Source: Promerops cafer
Taxonomy: Eukaryota; Chordata; Aves; Passeriformes; Nectariniidae
Length of the DNA stretch: 64,000 nucleotides
NCBI GenBank assembly: GCA_013398275.1
Contig: VZSE01008843.1
Location: 310,953 to 374,952, forward strand
Direction of reading: 5' to 3'
Shown piece by piece: positions 36,090 through 47,300 of this stretch. Both the position numbers and the translations under genes were made by a program. Positions within the stretch are counted from its first letter, which is position 1, and each line of letters begins with the position of its first letter. The notes under the pieces were generated by a model. The model was not told the origin of the DNA. It saw only the letters and a program-made list of their open reading frames with translations, and did not search any database.

Positions 36090-36157
36090 GAGCTCATCAG
36101 TTTTTAAGTGTTTTCTTTCGTTTTGTTTCTTCACTTAAGGACTGCAGGGCTGAGCTC
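36090..36157. repeat. Hairpin-forming inverted repeat
   Basis: GAGCTCA (36090-36096) pairs with TGAGCTC (36151-36157). CAGTTTTTAAGTG (36098-36110) pairs with CACTTAAGGACTG (36132-36144) through 11 Watson-Crick and two G-U pairs. The loop is 21 nt and T-rich on this strand. Confidence 0.85.
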
Positions 36158-36609
36158 AGATCACCCCCCCTGACCAGAAAAACCCTGCCAAAGCTGTAAA
36201 CCAGCAGGTGTGCTGGAAACTGGTATCACAAACGTCACTGTTACACAGCAGCGCGATTCCTTTAAAATATGCAAGTAGTTCCAGGGTAAATCATGCCTGA
36301 AAAAGGTTTGCTAGAGAGGAAAACACTTAGCCAGGTTCTGGAGAGCATTGCTGTGTCAGCACTGCCAGCACTGTTTCTGGATGCCAGATTTTCCCAAGAC
36401 AGCTGCAGTCTCAATGCCACCTAGCTCCTCACAAAGTACTGTACTACTACCCTGTCCTCCAAAAAGTCCTTTCAAGAGGAGAGAGCTAGGAAGATCTTTC
36501 AGAGGATATCTAGCTGAGGTGTCTTCAATATATTCCCTGTTTCACTGCCATTCATTTGAGAAATACACCCTTAACCTATGGCAAAAGTCAAGAAATGTTA
36601 GGATGCAAA

Positions 36610-36645
36610 ATTCTACACGTGTAGAATGTGGTCCTTTAAAGGACC
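36610..36645. repeat. Two adjacent perfect palindromes (18 bp and 16 bp)
   Basis: ATTCTACACGTGTAGAAT (36610-36627), centred on the E-box CACGTG, is followed after gt by GGTCCTTTAAAGGACC (36630-36645). Both are exactly self-complementary. No repeat family is recognised around them. Confidence 0.97.
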
Positions 36646-38012
36646 TGTGAATATGCAGGAACAGATGCTTCAGGGAATAATTACCATGTGAATTCACAGC
36701 ATGCACAGTGCCACACAAAAATGCTGTTAAGGTGATTATTTCATTTTTCTGAAAACAAAGCATGCAGAAAATGGGCTAGGATAGCACTACTCAAATATTT
36801 CAGAAATGCAAAGCTTCCCCAGAGGTAGTTGTTAGAAGCCTGATCTTTCTGCAATTTAAATACTCTCTGGGAGGATAGAAGATATAAAATGGCCCCAAGT
36901 CTCTCAGTTTGCACTAAGAGTCCAATCTAGGATTAATTAGTGCACCTGTAAATTGAATTTCAGTGACAGACAGAAATGTTTAACCTTCAGTGTAAGGTAG
37001 TCTGCGAGCTACCTGCACTAGATGTTATCTAGTAAATAAATCTAGCCTACAGGAGGCTTTCTTACAAGTTTTCTGGCAGCTATCCTATTTTCATCCCTCC
37101 TAAGAGCTCCACACAAAGAAACTGAAAAGTCATGTGAGGAGAAGCAGAAATCCTCTTTCCCCAGTCTGCCTTCCATCCAGGCCCTTGGAAGTCCCCCACA
37201 CCTCAGTCCCACTCTGCACCAGCAGGTAGGTCCTACCACTGCTTCTGGCATGGAGTGCCCAGCTGTGACAGAACAAGTCACTTCTGTGGACACCATGTAG
37301 TGCACTGAAAGTGATTCTGTGATACAAAATCCTGGAAGTTTTGCCATCCCTGTCAAAACTCCAAGAAACTTCAAGAGCATTTAGCTCCCTGCAGTGAGGC
37401 AAGAATGCAATACCTTACCCAGACTTTTGTAAAATATGTAGCACAAAGGTCAATTCCTAGAAGACATTTCAAATCTTCCTTTCAAGTGTTTAATTTTCTA
37501 TCAGACCTTACAGGATTTATTTGCCAAGGGCAAGTATTTTTGATTCAGTATAATGTTCTCTTCAGGCTCCAGCTCCTTGGCCTCCTACCCAGGGAACTCT
37601 GTCTCATGATTTTTCCCATTAAAGTAGGCTGGGCCTCACCTGCTGAGGGCTGGGCTGTTCCCTGCAGGATCCCAAGTGCATTCCTGAAATAGGTGTTGGG
37701 TGGAAACTTATCCTGGGGTCCATCCTGCTTGAATATGTAAAGGATTCCAGTGTTATCTGGCAGGCATTTTGCAGGGTACTGCCCTGTGCTCTCTTCTCTT
37801 ACCTTATCTGGGATTTCCTACTCTTTGAGAGCAGCCAGAAAGATGCTCCTGGTGTCCTGTTAGCTGCAGCAATGCCTCTCTCCAGTGGGTTCTCCCCATG
37901 AATCCCATTGCAGTGGGATGTGTCCACTTGCACACGTTTCTATTCCAGCCACAAGCTGTCCACACAGGGGTTTTTAAGTCTAGTCCCATCCTCATGAAGA
38001 CATGACATTAAA

Positions 38013-38069
38013 TACTAATTATTGATAATAAATAATATATTAGTATATATTAATTATTCATTATTCATT
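38013..38069. repeat. AT-rich low-complexity tract
   Basis: Almost pure A/T sequence of taat/atta units (aatactaattattgataata and onward) includes several TAAT cores. It could be a degenerate AT microsatellite. Confidence 0.8.
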
Positions 38070-38115
38070 TCTTTGTGGTGTACAGGAGAAATACCCTTTC
38101 TGGGTGCTGGTGGGA

Positions 38116-38147
38116 CAGGTGTGTTTGTGTGAGTGTGCATGTGTGGG
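38116..38147. repeat. Imperfect TG repeat
   Basis: The sequence is ggtgtgtttgtgtgagtgtg and then catgtgtg, a short interrupted dinucleotide repeat. Confidence 0.75.
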
Positions 38148-39355
38148 AATTCTGCATGTACTCTGCACCAGCAGCACTCCTCAGGTACTGTGTGGTTGTG
38201 ATTACAGACTGCTGGTAATCTGATAAATCTTCATCTTTCGTGGGAAAATGCAGATAAAATCAAAATGTATCCTAGGAAAGGGTGATTAAAGAATTCATCT
38301 TTTCAGACTGAAATGTCAAGAAAAAAACAGCCCACCTAATGAACACCTCAAGGGGAAAAATATGTTCATTTTTCCAGTGGAAAAAATCAGGATTCCAAGT
38401 TATAAATGGCATTTCCTTTCATAATTTGGAGTTGCTTGGTGGAGCTGGGGTTACTTTGTACAACACCTGGGCAGGAAGAAGTCTTCAGCTGGTTTGTTTG
38501 CTTCCCACATTCTGTTTTTATTTATTTTTATTTTTAAATTCTAAATTACACCTGAAAAATCAAGTGGCAGAGGTATACTTTAAAACACAAAGCATCCTGT
38601 GCCTTTGTGGGAAACAAGTGGCAAACAAGGCAAAAAAGAGCAACTCTCTGTGACTCAGTGGCGAGTCATCCATCTGCCATCAGTGCAAGTGATAAATCCT
38701 CATTTGGAGGAATACAAAACTTGAAAGATGGCTGTGGCTGCAGCTCTGCTGTTCTAGATTTAGGGATGTTTTTAAGGGGCAATCAAACAATCCATCTAGT
38801 TAGTAAAACTTGTGACTTGCTTTCTCCCACTCAGACACCCTAGAGCCAGCACAGGGTATAATAATGTCCCTTGTTTTGATTACAAGTACCGTGGGGGAAG
38901 TAATACTTCCCTTTAACCGAGGCAGTCTGAGGCAGCATTTTAAAGAATGCTGAATCGTGTTACAGGACATTTCAGCTTCTGAGAAATGCAGTGCAAGGTC
39001 TCAATAAATGCATATCTGCTCCCAACAGGCCTCTCAGTAAAGGTCAGTGGGCAGACTGAGTAGCTGTCTGAGGTTTCAAAATACTGGTGTCCTTCAGGAA
39101 AGGTTATCTTTGTCCAGACCCTGACAGGTTAGACAGGACAGTGCAGCCCTTGGAGGCAGAACTGCCCCAGTTCACGGTGCAGCTGAGCAGTTTGGTTGGG
39201 TGAGCGGTGCAGGCTTTCGGCTACAGGCTGGGATTGGTTTGTATGGAACAGGGACAGTGACCGATGTGAGCCTGGCTTCTGCTCACATTGGAGTCCACCT
39301 GACCTTGTTTCCTCTCTCATCCCCTCACAGCTTGGATGCCAGGTCCAAGTTGCTG

Positions 39356-39376
39356 CAGCAGCAGCAGCAGCAGCAG
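39356..39376. repeat. (CAG)7 trinucleotide repeat
   Basis: Seven uninterrupted CAG units flanked by gctg and ctgag. Frames through it are open for about 190 bp and would encode poly-Ala or poly-Gln, but I see no supporting splice sites or protein similarity. Confidence 0.95.
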
Positions 39377-41747
39377 CTGAGCTGTGACAGTTCTATTGAG
39401 AAAGTTTTATTTTTCTGCCGTCTTGTTCATCCCTCTCCAGGCTGCAGTTGCACAGCCCTGTGTGTTTCACTGCTAAAGGACAGGCTTCCTGCAGAAAGCT
39501 GAGTGGTTGCTAATATGGCCACTATTAAAATATGAAAGAGAGATAAAGACGAGTTTCAGAATGACAAAGGGGCAGAAAGGCAGATGCTCACAAACGGCTG
39601 AGTAGTTAATGCGTACTTCTGGATAAGTCTTATCTGAAGTCAGAATTTCATGTTTACATTTTGAACTCTCATAAATGTCTCCTGAGCAGAAAGCAAACTA
39701 CAATAAAGCAGTACTTAATTTCAGCATGGTATTGACCAAGTTTTACCATAGGTATCAGCAAGTCCCATCAGGTGTGCCGAGAGCTGCCTTAGCACAGTAA
39801 TGTATTACAAATGATAACGAGAATTTAATCAATAATAAAATTGGATATTCAAGGGGTTTTCAGCAGACATCACAAATCAACACTGATCTTTGCTCAAGCA
39901 CATGACTACTCTGAATAAACACATGCAAGAAAGTGAGTCCAAGTGTGCTAGTAAATAGAGCTTCCAGAACAGTAGCAGGAGCAGTAGTTCATCTCCTGGT
40001 TGGTATCAAGGTGGCAGCTCTCATTTTGGAGGTGTGCAAGGTGAAATCAGCAGACACTGATACCAAAAGGAGGAGGCTCAAGTCTGTTATCAGCATTGTG
40101 CCCTTCACAGGTTCTTCAATGATCTCAGGATCTCAGTGATCTCCTATTCCTTTGGCACAGGCCCTTTCAGTTGTGGCTACAAACACACATCTTGTGAAAG
40201 AGAAGGTTTCCTCCCTTAGGTACGTGGAGGGTACATTTAGGGTCCATCAGACCTGTTGATTTACATCTCTGATGAAGTCTTGTTTTCCTTGTGTGGTGCT
40301 GTTTCTATGGCTGATGACTCTTCCCATGGTTCTATTCCAAGCTGTGATCACTGTAAATAGGTAACATCCAATCTGTCCCAATTTTCATCATCCTACAGTG
40401 GAAAGGGCACCAGACTGGGGTCAGAGAGGCACAGGGAGCTGCTGGAAGAAGCTTGGGGCTGTAACCATAAGCAGAAACCCCATCTCCTGCCACTGCTTGT
40501 AAAGAGGGGATTAGCAATGGTGAGTGGGACACCAGAAAGGAGTGGAGAGATGATGGAGAGGTGTCTCTGCAGAGTGTGAGTTTCTGAGGTCTACCAGTAT
40601 GAAAATAACTGACACTGAGTAAAAAAGTGTTAGTTTTACAAAAACTAAAACTAAAAGGAACCTTAAATATAAGTGACATTTTCTCCCCACCAAAAATATA
40701 TGTATTTCCATAATGCTAAAGTGATTTCTTCATTTCTTCATCCTGCATTAAAAGAACAGGCAAGGTGTTATGTAAAGCACCTGTTGCATAAGCTCCAGTG
40801 ATTCACCATCTTGGTGAACATCACATTCCCAAGTACTAGCATCCAACACCAGAAAGCCTGGTAAATTGAATAAGATGATTTACAGCAGTACCTTACTACA
40901 CCATTCAAAACATCTCTTGCATAACTGACTCTTTTGATGGCATCTTTACCTTGGAAAAGAAAACAGATGTATACATGCATTCTGTTGAGAAGGTGTAACA
41001 TGTTGCTACTGGCTTTACCAGACAAGTTTGGAGAAATGGAGGATGTGCTCTGTGACATCTATGGGGGAACAAGATCTCAGAGGTGATCTTATTCCTACCA
41101 GAGGTGATCAAAGTAAGAGCAGTCAGAAAAGAAGGGATGCAGATCTGTGCTTGCCTTTCAATCCCACCATTCTGCCCAAAAGGATCTGTCTCCTGCACTT
41201 CTTTTGAGCCACTCTATTGGGAACTGTAGATATTCTTCTGTTCCAGCTTCTCCAGACCTTTTTTTTTTTTTTCCTCATATAGCAGAACCAGGAGAACACA
41301 TAAGCACCTTTCTCACGTGCTGCACACCTTCCAGCTATGCAGATGGTCCACCTCTCAGTCATGTAAGGCATGGCTCTTACAGGACTGCCCTATCCTGAGC
41401 CACAACCCATATGGAAGAGGGTCGGCTCTCAGGTTGCTGGTAGAAAATCTTTTGCACGGTCAAGGCTGGTTTCCAAACCTTTATCTTACAGCTAACACTT
41501 TTGGCCTTGAAAGGTCACTGGGAATGGCTCTGACGTGGCCTCGAGGGCTGGGATAGGAACTTCCCACATTCTCCCGGGAGTGCAACCACTTCTCACTGTT
41601 ATCTTGAATGAGCATTGCCCAGCCCTTAACACTGCACATTATCTGACAATATTGGGCAAATCTTGCTCAACTCAAACACTCAGCAGAACTCTTGATGTGA
41701 GTGGGAGCCCCCCATTAGCACCGAGGTCATTACTGAAGCTATTTAAA

Positions 41748-41802
41748 CACTCTCCACTCCCCTCCCTCCTCCTCTTCCCTCTGCCCACTTCTCCACACTC
41801 CA
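41748..41802. repeat. Pyrimidine tract
   Basis: About 55 bases are over 80 percent C/T (ctctccactcccctccctcc and onward). No splice acceptor AG with an exon follows. Confidence 0.8.
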
Positions 41803-42947
41803 AACCAAACAATTTCCCCTTTCTATGCTATATTAAGATAATATGCAGAAAATCCAATACATTATCCTCAGGATTAAGTAGCATCAGAAGAGCATATTCA
41901 CACGTTGCTGCTGTGCTTATATCAGGGGCACATTTATTCTCAGCAGGCACTAAATGTTCCCAGCTATTCCCTGTGCAGGAAAGGTGGGTAGCATACCAAA
42001 GCCATGCATTTAGAGGCTGTGGAACAGTTTAACTACAGATATATTAAGGAATTTGCCTCAGGAATGTAAACAGATCCAGAAGGTTTTGTGTGCCAAGGCA
42101 ATCAATTTTAAGAGTTCCCTTGCATGCACACACATGAGTATGCACACGTACCTACTACACCCTTCTGCCTGTACCATACATAAATACACAACAAAAGCAA
42201 CATTTCTGAGAAACTAATAATAGTAAATGCTCTTCCATGGAGATAAAAACTTCATACTTATTTGGGGTAAAGCTGGAGGTCATTCACTGGTCACACAAGG
42301 AGTTGTCCATTCATGATACAATATTAAAGGATGACTTGGGCTTAGTTGAGATGCATGGAGAGTGTACATAAAATGCATCTTTGAGGAGGTGAATGTCGTT
42401 AAATAAATTTACTGGAACAAAGAACAGCTTGACCTCAGGAAAGAAAAATCAAATTTAATCTTGTCAGGCATTTATTGGAGCCTTGGGTCATCTTTATCCT
42501 TCAGTGCAAATTGTTTACTCCCTGTGTTTTTGTGCAGCTCTCAGACACCCAAATGAAATGCTTTGACATGCAGGGGACAGTCAATTCTAGGTTTAATTAC
42601 TGTCATACTCTCCTTTTAGGCATGGATTGCTTCAAGGATACACTCAAAACACTGCACCTAAAATTTTTCATGACCCTTTGTCATAAAGGTACCAGGACTT
42701 CATCATGGATGTTCAGTAACTCTCAGTCACCACCCAATTAATCAGTGTACTGATCAACTTCTGCACATGCACTCAGCTGCCCTGTCCCAGCAATCAGGGA
42801 TCTATTCCACACGTTGACTCAGTTTGGAAACTATGTTGGCTGCTAGCTCAGTCCCTGAGGGTCCTGTTCCATTTTTTGTGCTGGTAAGACCATCACCCTG
42901 GAAAGATCAGGCCCTCTCAAAATCAAAGCGTAGTCACTTCTTTTTAA

Positions 42948-43064
42948 AAGTGAGCTTATCACCCTCTACAGCTCTTTGAAAGGAGGTTGTAGTGAGATGG
43001 AGTCAGTTTCTTCTCACAGGTAACAAGTGACATTTTCTGACATAAATGGTTCTATCATTTTATG
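42948..43064 (+). mobile_element. Degraded CR1 LINE fragment with internal deletion
   Basis: ccctctacagctctttgaaa then ggaggttgtagtgagatgga and cagtttcttctcacaggtaa correspond to the CR1 ORF2 block SLYNSLKGGCSEV...FSQVTS. After aacaagtgaca it jumps to a tail-like aaatggttctatcattttat. The several hundred bases between ORF2 end and tail are missing, so it is a decayed remnant. Confidence 0.7.
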
Positions 43065-44229
43065 ACCCTAAACACAAATTTTCTTCAGTCTAAGTGTTTG
43101 GAATATAAGAGTCCTTCAAGCATATTTAGGTCAAGGAATTAGAATTTCAGAATATTTTCTCTGAGGCTTCTCTGTTGAAATAAAGGGTCAAAATATATAC
43201 AGTTCATGTCCACCTTTCATTTTCATATGGCCATTTGGATTCTTACCATGCTTGAATTTTCCTGGGTTTTTTTGTTTGCTTGTTTATTTGTTCAGATTTT
43301 TTTGGCCCGTGGGCTTGAGAATTCAGTGTTTAATATACTTTAAATGAAACAAAATAAATATTAAAACAAAATGTACCTAGGCAACTAATTCTATTGTCAA
43401 AAAATTCTGCTAACAGTTGTCTGGAGATTGTTCCCAAAACAATACACATCACAAATTACCAAACTGCCATTCTTTCTTGTTCAAATTTGTTCACCTCATT
43501 AAAAGTGTTAAGAAAATTCTTCTTTATTACTTCAGATAAGATATAGAATTTAGTCTAATGTAGACTATAGGTCTTAGTCTGATTTTATCCAAGTAAAAGC
43601 TTACTTTTTTTTCTCTTTTTTAACTTTTATTGAGTTTATAGATACTGTTGGGTGATTTTTTAATACAGGCAGCATCTAATAAAACCCTCATCTGAAGCAT
43701 CCATGCAAGCACCATAGAGTGAGAGTGGGAGGAGAAGGGAATTCTGTGCTCCCTGCAAAAGGGAGGGACATAAAAATACTTCTGAAGGACTCTGAGTAGC
43801 CTAATTCTACTCAATATGACCATGGTAGGAGGTTTCCCTAACAGATCCTTCCAGGAGGAGCCGCACCAAACTCTTGGCAGCCCTTCACACTCAGGTTCTG
43901 TGTGACACTGTCCCTGCAGGGCTCAGGAGGACACCTGAGGTGGCACTTGGAGGAATGTGTTGGTGTTGCTACAGATGAGTAATCCGATGGTTCTCACAAT
44001 TAAAGGGTGAATATTATGTATATGTTAAGAGAAGTTTTATAAATGGTAATTATGTTTCCCCTCCCCCATACAATGTTATCACGGGATGCTCTTAGTAACA
44101 GGGACATTTGGGAGGGCTGGCTTGTTACTTTGGCAACCCCAGACCTCCAATCAAGATGTAAGAAAGTGATCTCCACCACTGGGCAGTGAAGGAAGAGTCG
44201 AGTGACAAGACCTGGGGAGGGGCTAAAGA

Positions 44230-44237
44230 TATAAAAA
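44230..44237 (+). promoter_or_regulatory. TATA box of the LTR
   Basis: TATAAAAA sits in the context gatataaaaaggcagaac, a strong core-promoter match inside the LTR. Transcription from it would start near 44262 and could run rightwards. Whether it is active cannot be judged from sequence. Confidence 0.6.
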
Positions 44238-44351
44238 GGCAGAACATCCATTGTGTAGCTGAACATGTGGCTTGCACAGAGGCTTGCATGGAGGCTCCCA
44301 GTGCTGCTATTTTTCCTTATTCAGTACTTTGTTGTATTTTTGTTAAGGTTT

Positions 44352-44357
44352 AATAAA
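44352..44357 (+). promoter_or_regulatory. LTR poly(A) signal AATAAA
   Basis: AATAAA in gtttaataaaccttt lies about 120 bp after the TATA box and about 30 bp before the proposed LTR end. This is the usual arrangement for the end of the R region in a compact avian LTR. Confidence 0.6.
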
Positions 44358-44390
44358 CCTTTAAAATTTTAAAAGTGTCGTTTCTCACAG

Positions 44391-47300
44391 TGTGATGCTG
44401 CAACTCCAGCACCTCCACCACATCCAGATGGAAACTCACATCCCCTGGTCAGGACACAGAACTCACCTACTGTTCCCTGAGTGCAGGGCATTACTGCACC
44501 CACAAGGGCAACTGAAACAAGCTGGGGCTTTTTGAGAGTGAAGTTAAGCTTTATGGAGGACACAAAAAATCCACACACCTCCCTGATGCATGACAAAAAA
44601 CAGTCCAGCTGCTGGCAGCCTTGTTCAAAACCCTCAGATTATTTTTTTCTTGGCAGTAGCAATATTGGCACAAACAAATATAAGTGTAATCACTGGGGCT
44701 TTTCTTTATTTTTCATATTTTAGTAAAGAGATGCTTCATTGCTTTACAAGATACTTGGAACTTACAACTAATTGAATCCTGATTTTTAATTAGTTCTGAG
44801 GTCATGCCCAGCAGTCCCAGCCACAGCCCCATGATCTGGCTTTCCCAGTAGTGACAGAAATGCTGAAGGATGGCACCCTTTGGCTGGCAGAGTGCAGTTC
44901 TTCCCCGTGGACATGCAGAGTGGGATGTGGTGGGCTCCAATCAGTTCTCACCATGTGGGATGCTTGGACTTTTTAAGCAAGAGCAGGGAAAGGCTTTCCA
45001 CAAACCTCTAATAAGCTCCTATAAACTAGGTGTGAGGTCTGACTATGATATCTGCTCTCATAAAAGGGGCTCAGATGATCTCTTCCTGTTGTTCTTAGAA
45101 GCAGTTTCAAGGATGGGGTTGTCTAATTTTGTCCACCTAAACTTGTGATAGGTAATGCAAACTGATCTTGTACTCTCCCTCTGTAACCAGTGGAGAAAAT
45201 AAACACATAGCAGGAAAATCTACCCCCTGTTAGAGACTTCCTTTGAGGATGGGAGGGATGATCTTGCACAGGTGCTTCTGCATTGCCTACAAATGATTGC
45301 TGTGTCATTTAATAGAGAAGAATTCCACTTTTAAATCAGATTGGGGACAAAAAAAGAGAAAATGTCCAGCTACTCTGGCTTTTCCCAACTCTGCATAAAA
45401 ACTCAGCTGTCTCAGCAGTAAATGGGAAAAACATCTGACTCTCTGTCAGTTGTCAACATCACAACTCGCCCACTGCCTAAGCCTTTATGTGAAATTTTGC
45501 TATGTCTATTTATAGATGTTTTTCATTGAACAGACTCACCTGACCAGAGGGCTGTCACATCACTCTTGACACTGTTTTAAAGGGAGGGTTTATAGTAACC
45601 TACTGTAAAAGCCTGTCTTCAGCATTGTGCAGCCACAATTTAAGGTGGCTACTAGTATTTTTTAAAGATTAAAGGTCCTTTCCCTTTGTTGGTGATAAGC
45701 ATGAGGGGAAGAACAGTCCAAGAGCCAAGAGAAGCATCAAAATAATTTTGTTGCACCTGAAGTCACTAAGAAGTTTTGGTACTTTGAGCTTTTCATGGAT
45801 ATAGCATTTAAATGCTGTCCCATTTAAACTTCTGCTCAGAAGCAGCTCAGTGTCATTTGAAATCCAAACTTCATCTAGACTTACACTGTGGGCAGCTCCT
45901 TTCTTTTCTCAGTGGTGGGGTTTGGCTGCACAGGAGACACACAGAAATCAGTTTCATTGAGACCTGCCTGACCAGTGTCCTTGCTGTCTTCACAGCTCAT
46001 CCTCTTTCTTCACTCTGTTTTCCTAAAAAAACCCCAACAAAACCAGATCACCATTTAGAAAGAAAGGCAGCATGAATCATCACCTCAAACTTTCTTTCTC
46101 CCTTGGCTTGCTTTGACTAGATGCCAGCCTGAAATTAATCATTTCCAAGCTGCCTTTGCTCTTTAATCAGAAGCCCACTGATTACTGTGATCTAGTCTTT
46201 GTCCCTGTTTTCTTCAGAGAATATTTTAATTAGTAGTCTACACTATATTCCCTTGTACAAGTGCTCCAATTATGTTTAATCACTACCACTGCGCATACAA
46301 TAATTAATTAATGTTAAACCAGAGAGAGCTTGGCATTGTGATTCATTGGTTTGGTAATCTTTGGTCTGTTATTTGGCTGCTTTATCTTCTATAGTCTGTG
46401 GAGCAAATCCCTTGGGAATCTGGTTCAGTGTGTCAGGACTCTCAGATTCTGTGCCAGTGTTACCAATATGTAGTTTCATACCCAAGATCTCCATTTACCA
46501 GCACCCTGAGTCTGTTGTGAAGGTCTTCAGTGGTTTCTGAAACCAAATGAGCTCATCTGGGGTAGGAGGTGACATGGTGTGGTGGGGTTGAGTTGCTGAG
46601 CAGCTGGAGGAGAGGTGAGTTTTGCCAGACAATGTCATCAGTTCACCAAGTTCACCAAGAAAAAAATCAGGGACATCACAGGCTGTGCAAGCACCCATCC
46701 TGCTGAGAAGAAAAGCTTTGGCTCTCCAGGGCACAGGAAACCACAGCAAACACCCCTTAAATATGGGCCAGCGACACCACCCCATCTCAGCTCTGATAAA
46801 GGACACTTCTTTCACTGCAAGTGCTGCTCCTGGACTTAAAATGAACCTGACACTTGACAAGAGGCAAAGCAATGGACTTTGATTACCCATGCCTGCCTGA
46901 GAAGCCTCCCCATCCAAAGACAGTTTTTGCATAAAAGGTGAATTTCTTTCTGTCGGCAAACTAATCAGTGCATGGAAACTCATGATGTAAAAGATAAAGT
47001 TTTTCAACAGCATGTCTAAAACTTTTTGTTATCCTGTTTTGAGAAATGATGTATCAGAGGACAATTTTGTAGTTTGAAAGCGGAAAAAGTTTCCAAAGCC
47101 CTCAAAGTTCACTTTCTCCCTGAAATCTGATATGGTGCAACACTACCTCACCATGAACACTCAGCATGTAGCAGGAAGGTAGAATAAAATAATGGACTTT
47201 AGACACTTCCCAAAGAAAAATATCATGTGCAATAGGATTTTTTTTATTTCATTAAATAGAAAATTTAAACCACATTTTGCCAGCAAAAATAATTTCAAAC

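Larger units (their letters stand above)
25236..42947. other. Long intergenic stretch without recognised gene
   Basis: Nearly 18 kb free of clear CR1 or LTR sequence. The longest open frames (27113-27691, 27628-27999, 41535-42032) have no recognisable domain and arbitrary composition. Structural repeats at 33.5, 36.1 and 36.6 kb and the simple repeats are listed separately. Confidence 0.6.
43960..44390 (+). mobile_element. Avian endogenous-retrovirus LTR (solo or 3' LTR), borders uncertain
   Basis: The region has the layout of a retroviral U3-R-U5. It has a TATA box (TATAAAAA, 44230-44237), an expected start about 25-30 bp later, AATAAA at 44352-44357, and a TCTCACA end near 44389. A purine-rich aattaaaggg directly precedes a TG at 44008, resembling a polypurine tract next to a 3' LTR, so the LTR itself may be 44008-44389 (about 382 bp). 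I found no gag, pol or env sequence beside it and no clear target-site duplication. It is most likely a solo LTR with at most a few bases of internal sequence. Confidence 0.7.

Noticed and set aside
41535..42032. 165-codon plus-strand frame
   Set aside because: Length is helped by a pyrimidine-rich tract that lacks stop codons; no protein similarity recognised.
46495..47013. 172-codon minus-strand open frame
   Set aside because: Hydrophobic start but no coherent domain; it ends in random-looking sequence and lacks any gene context.
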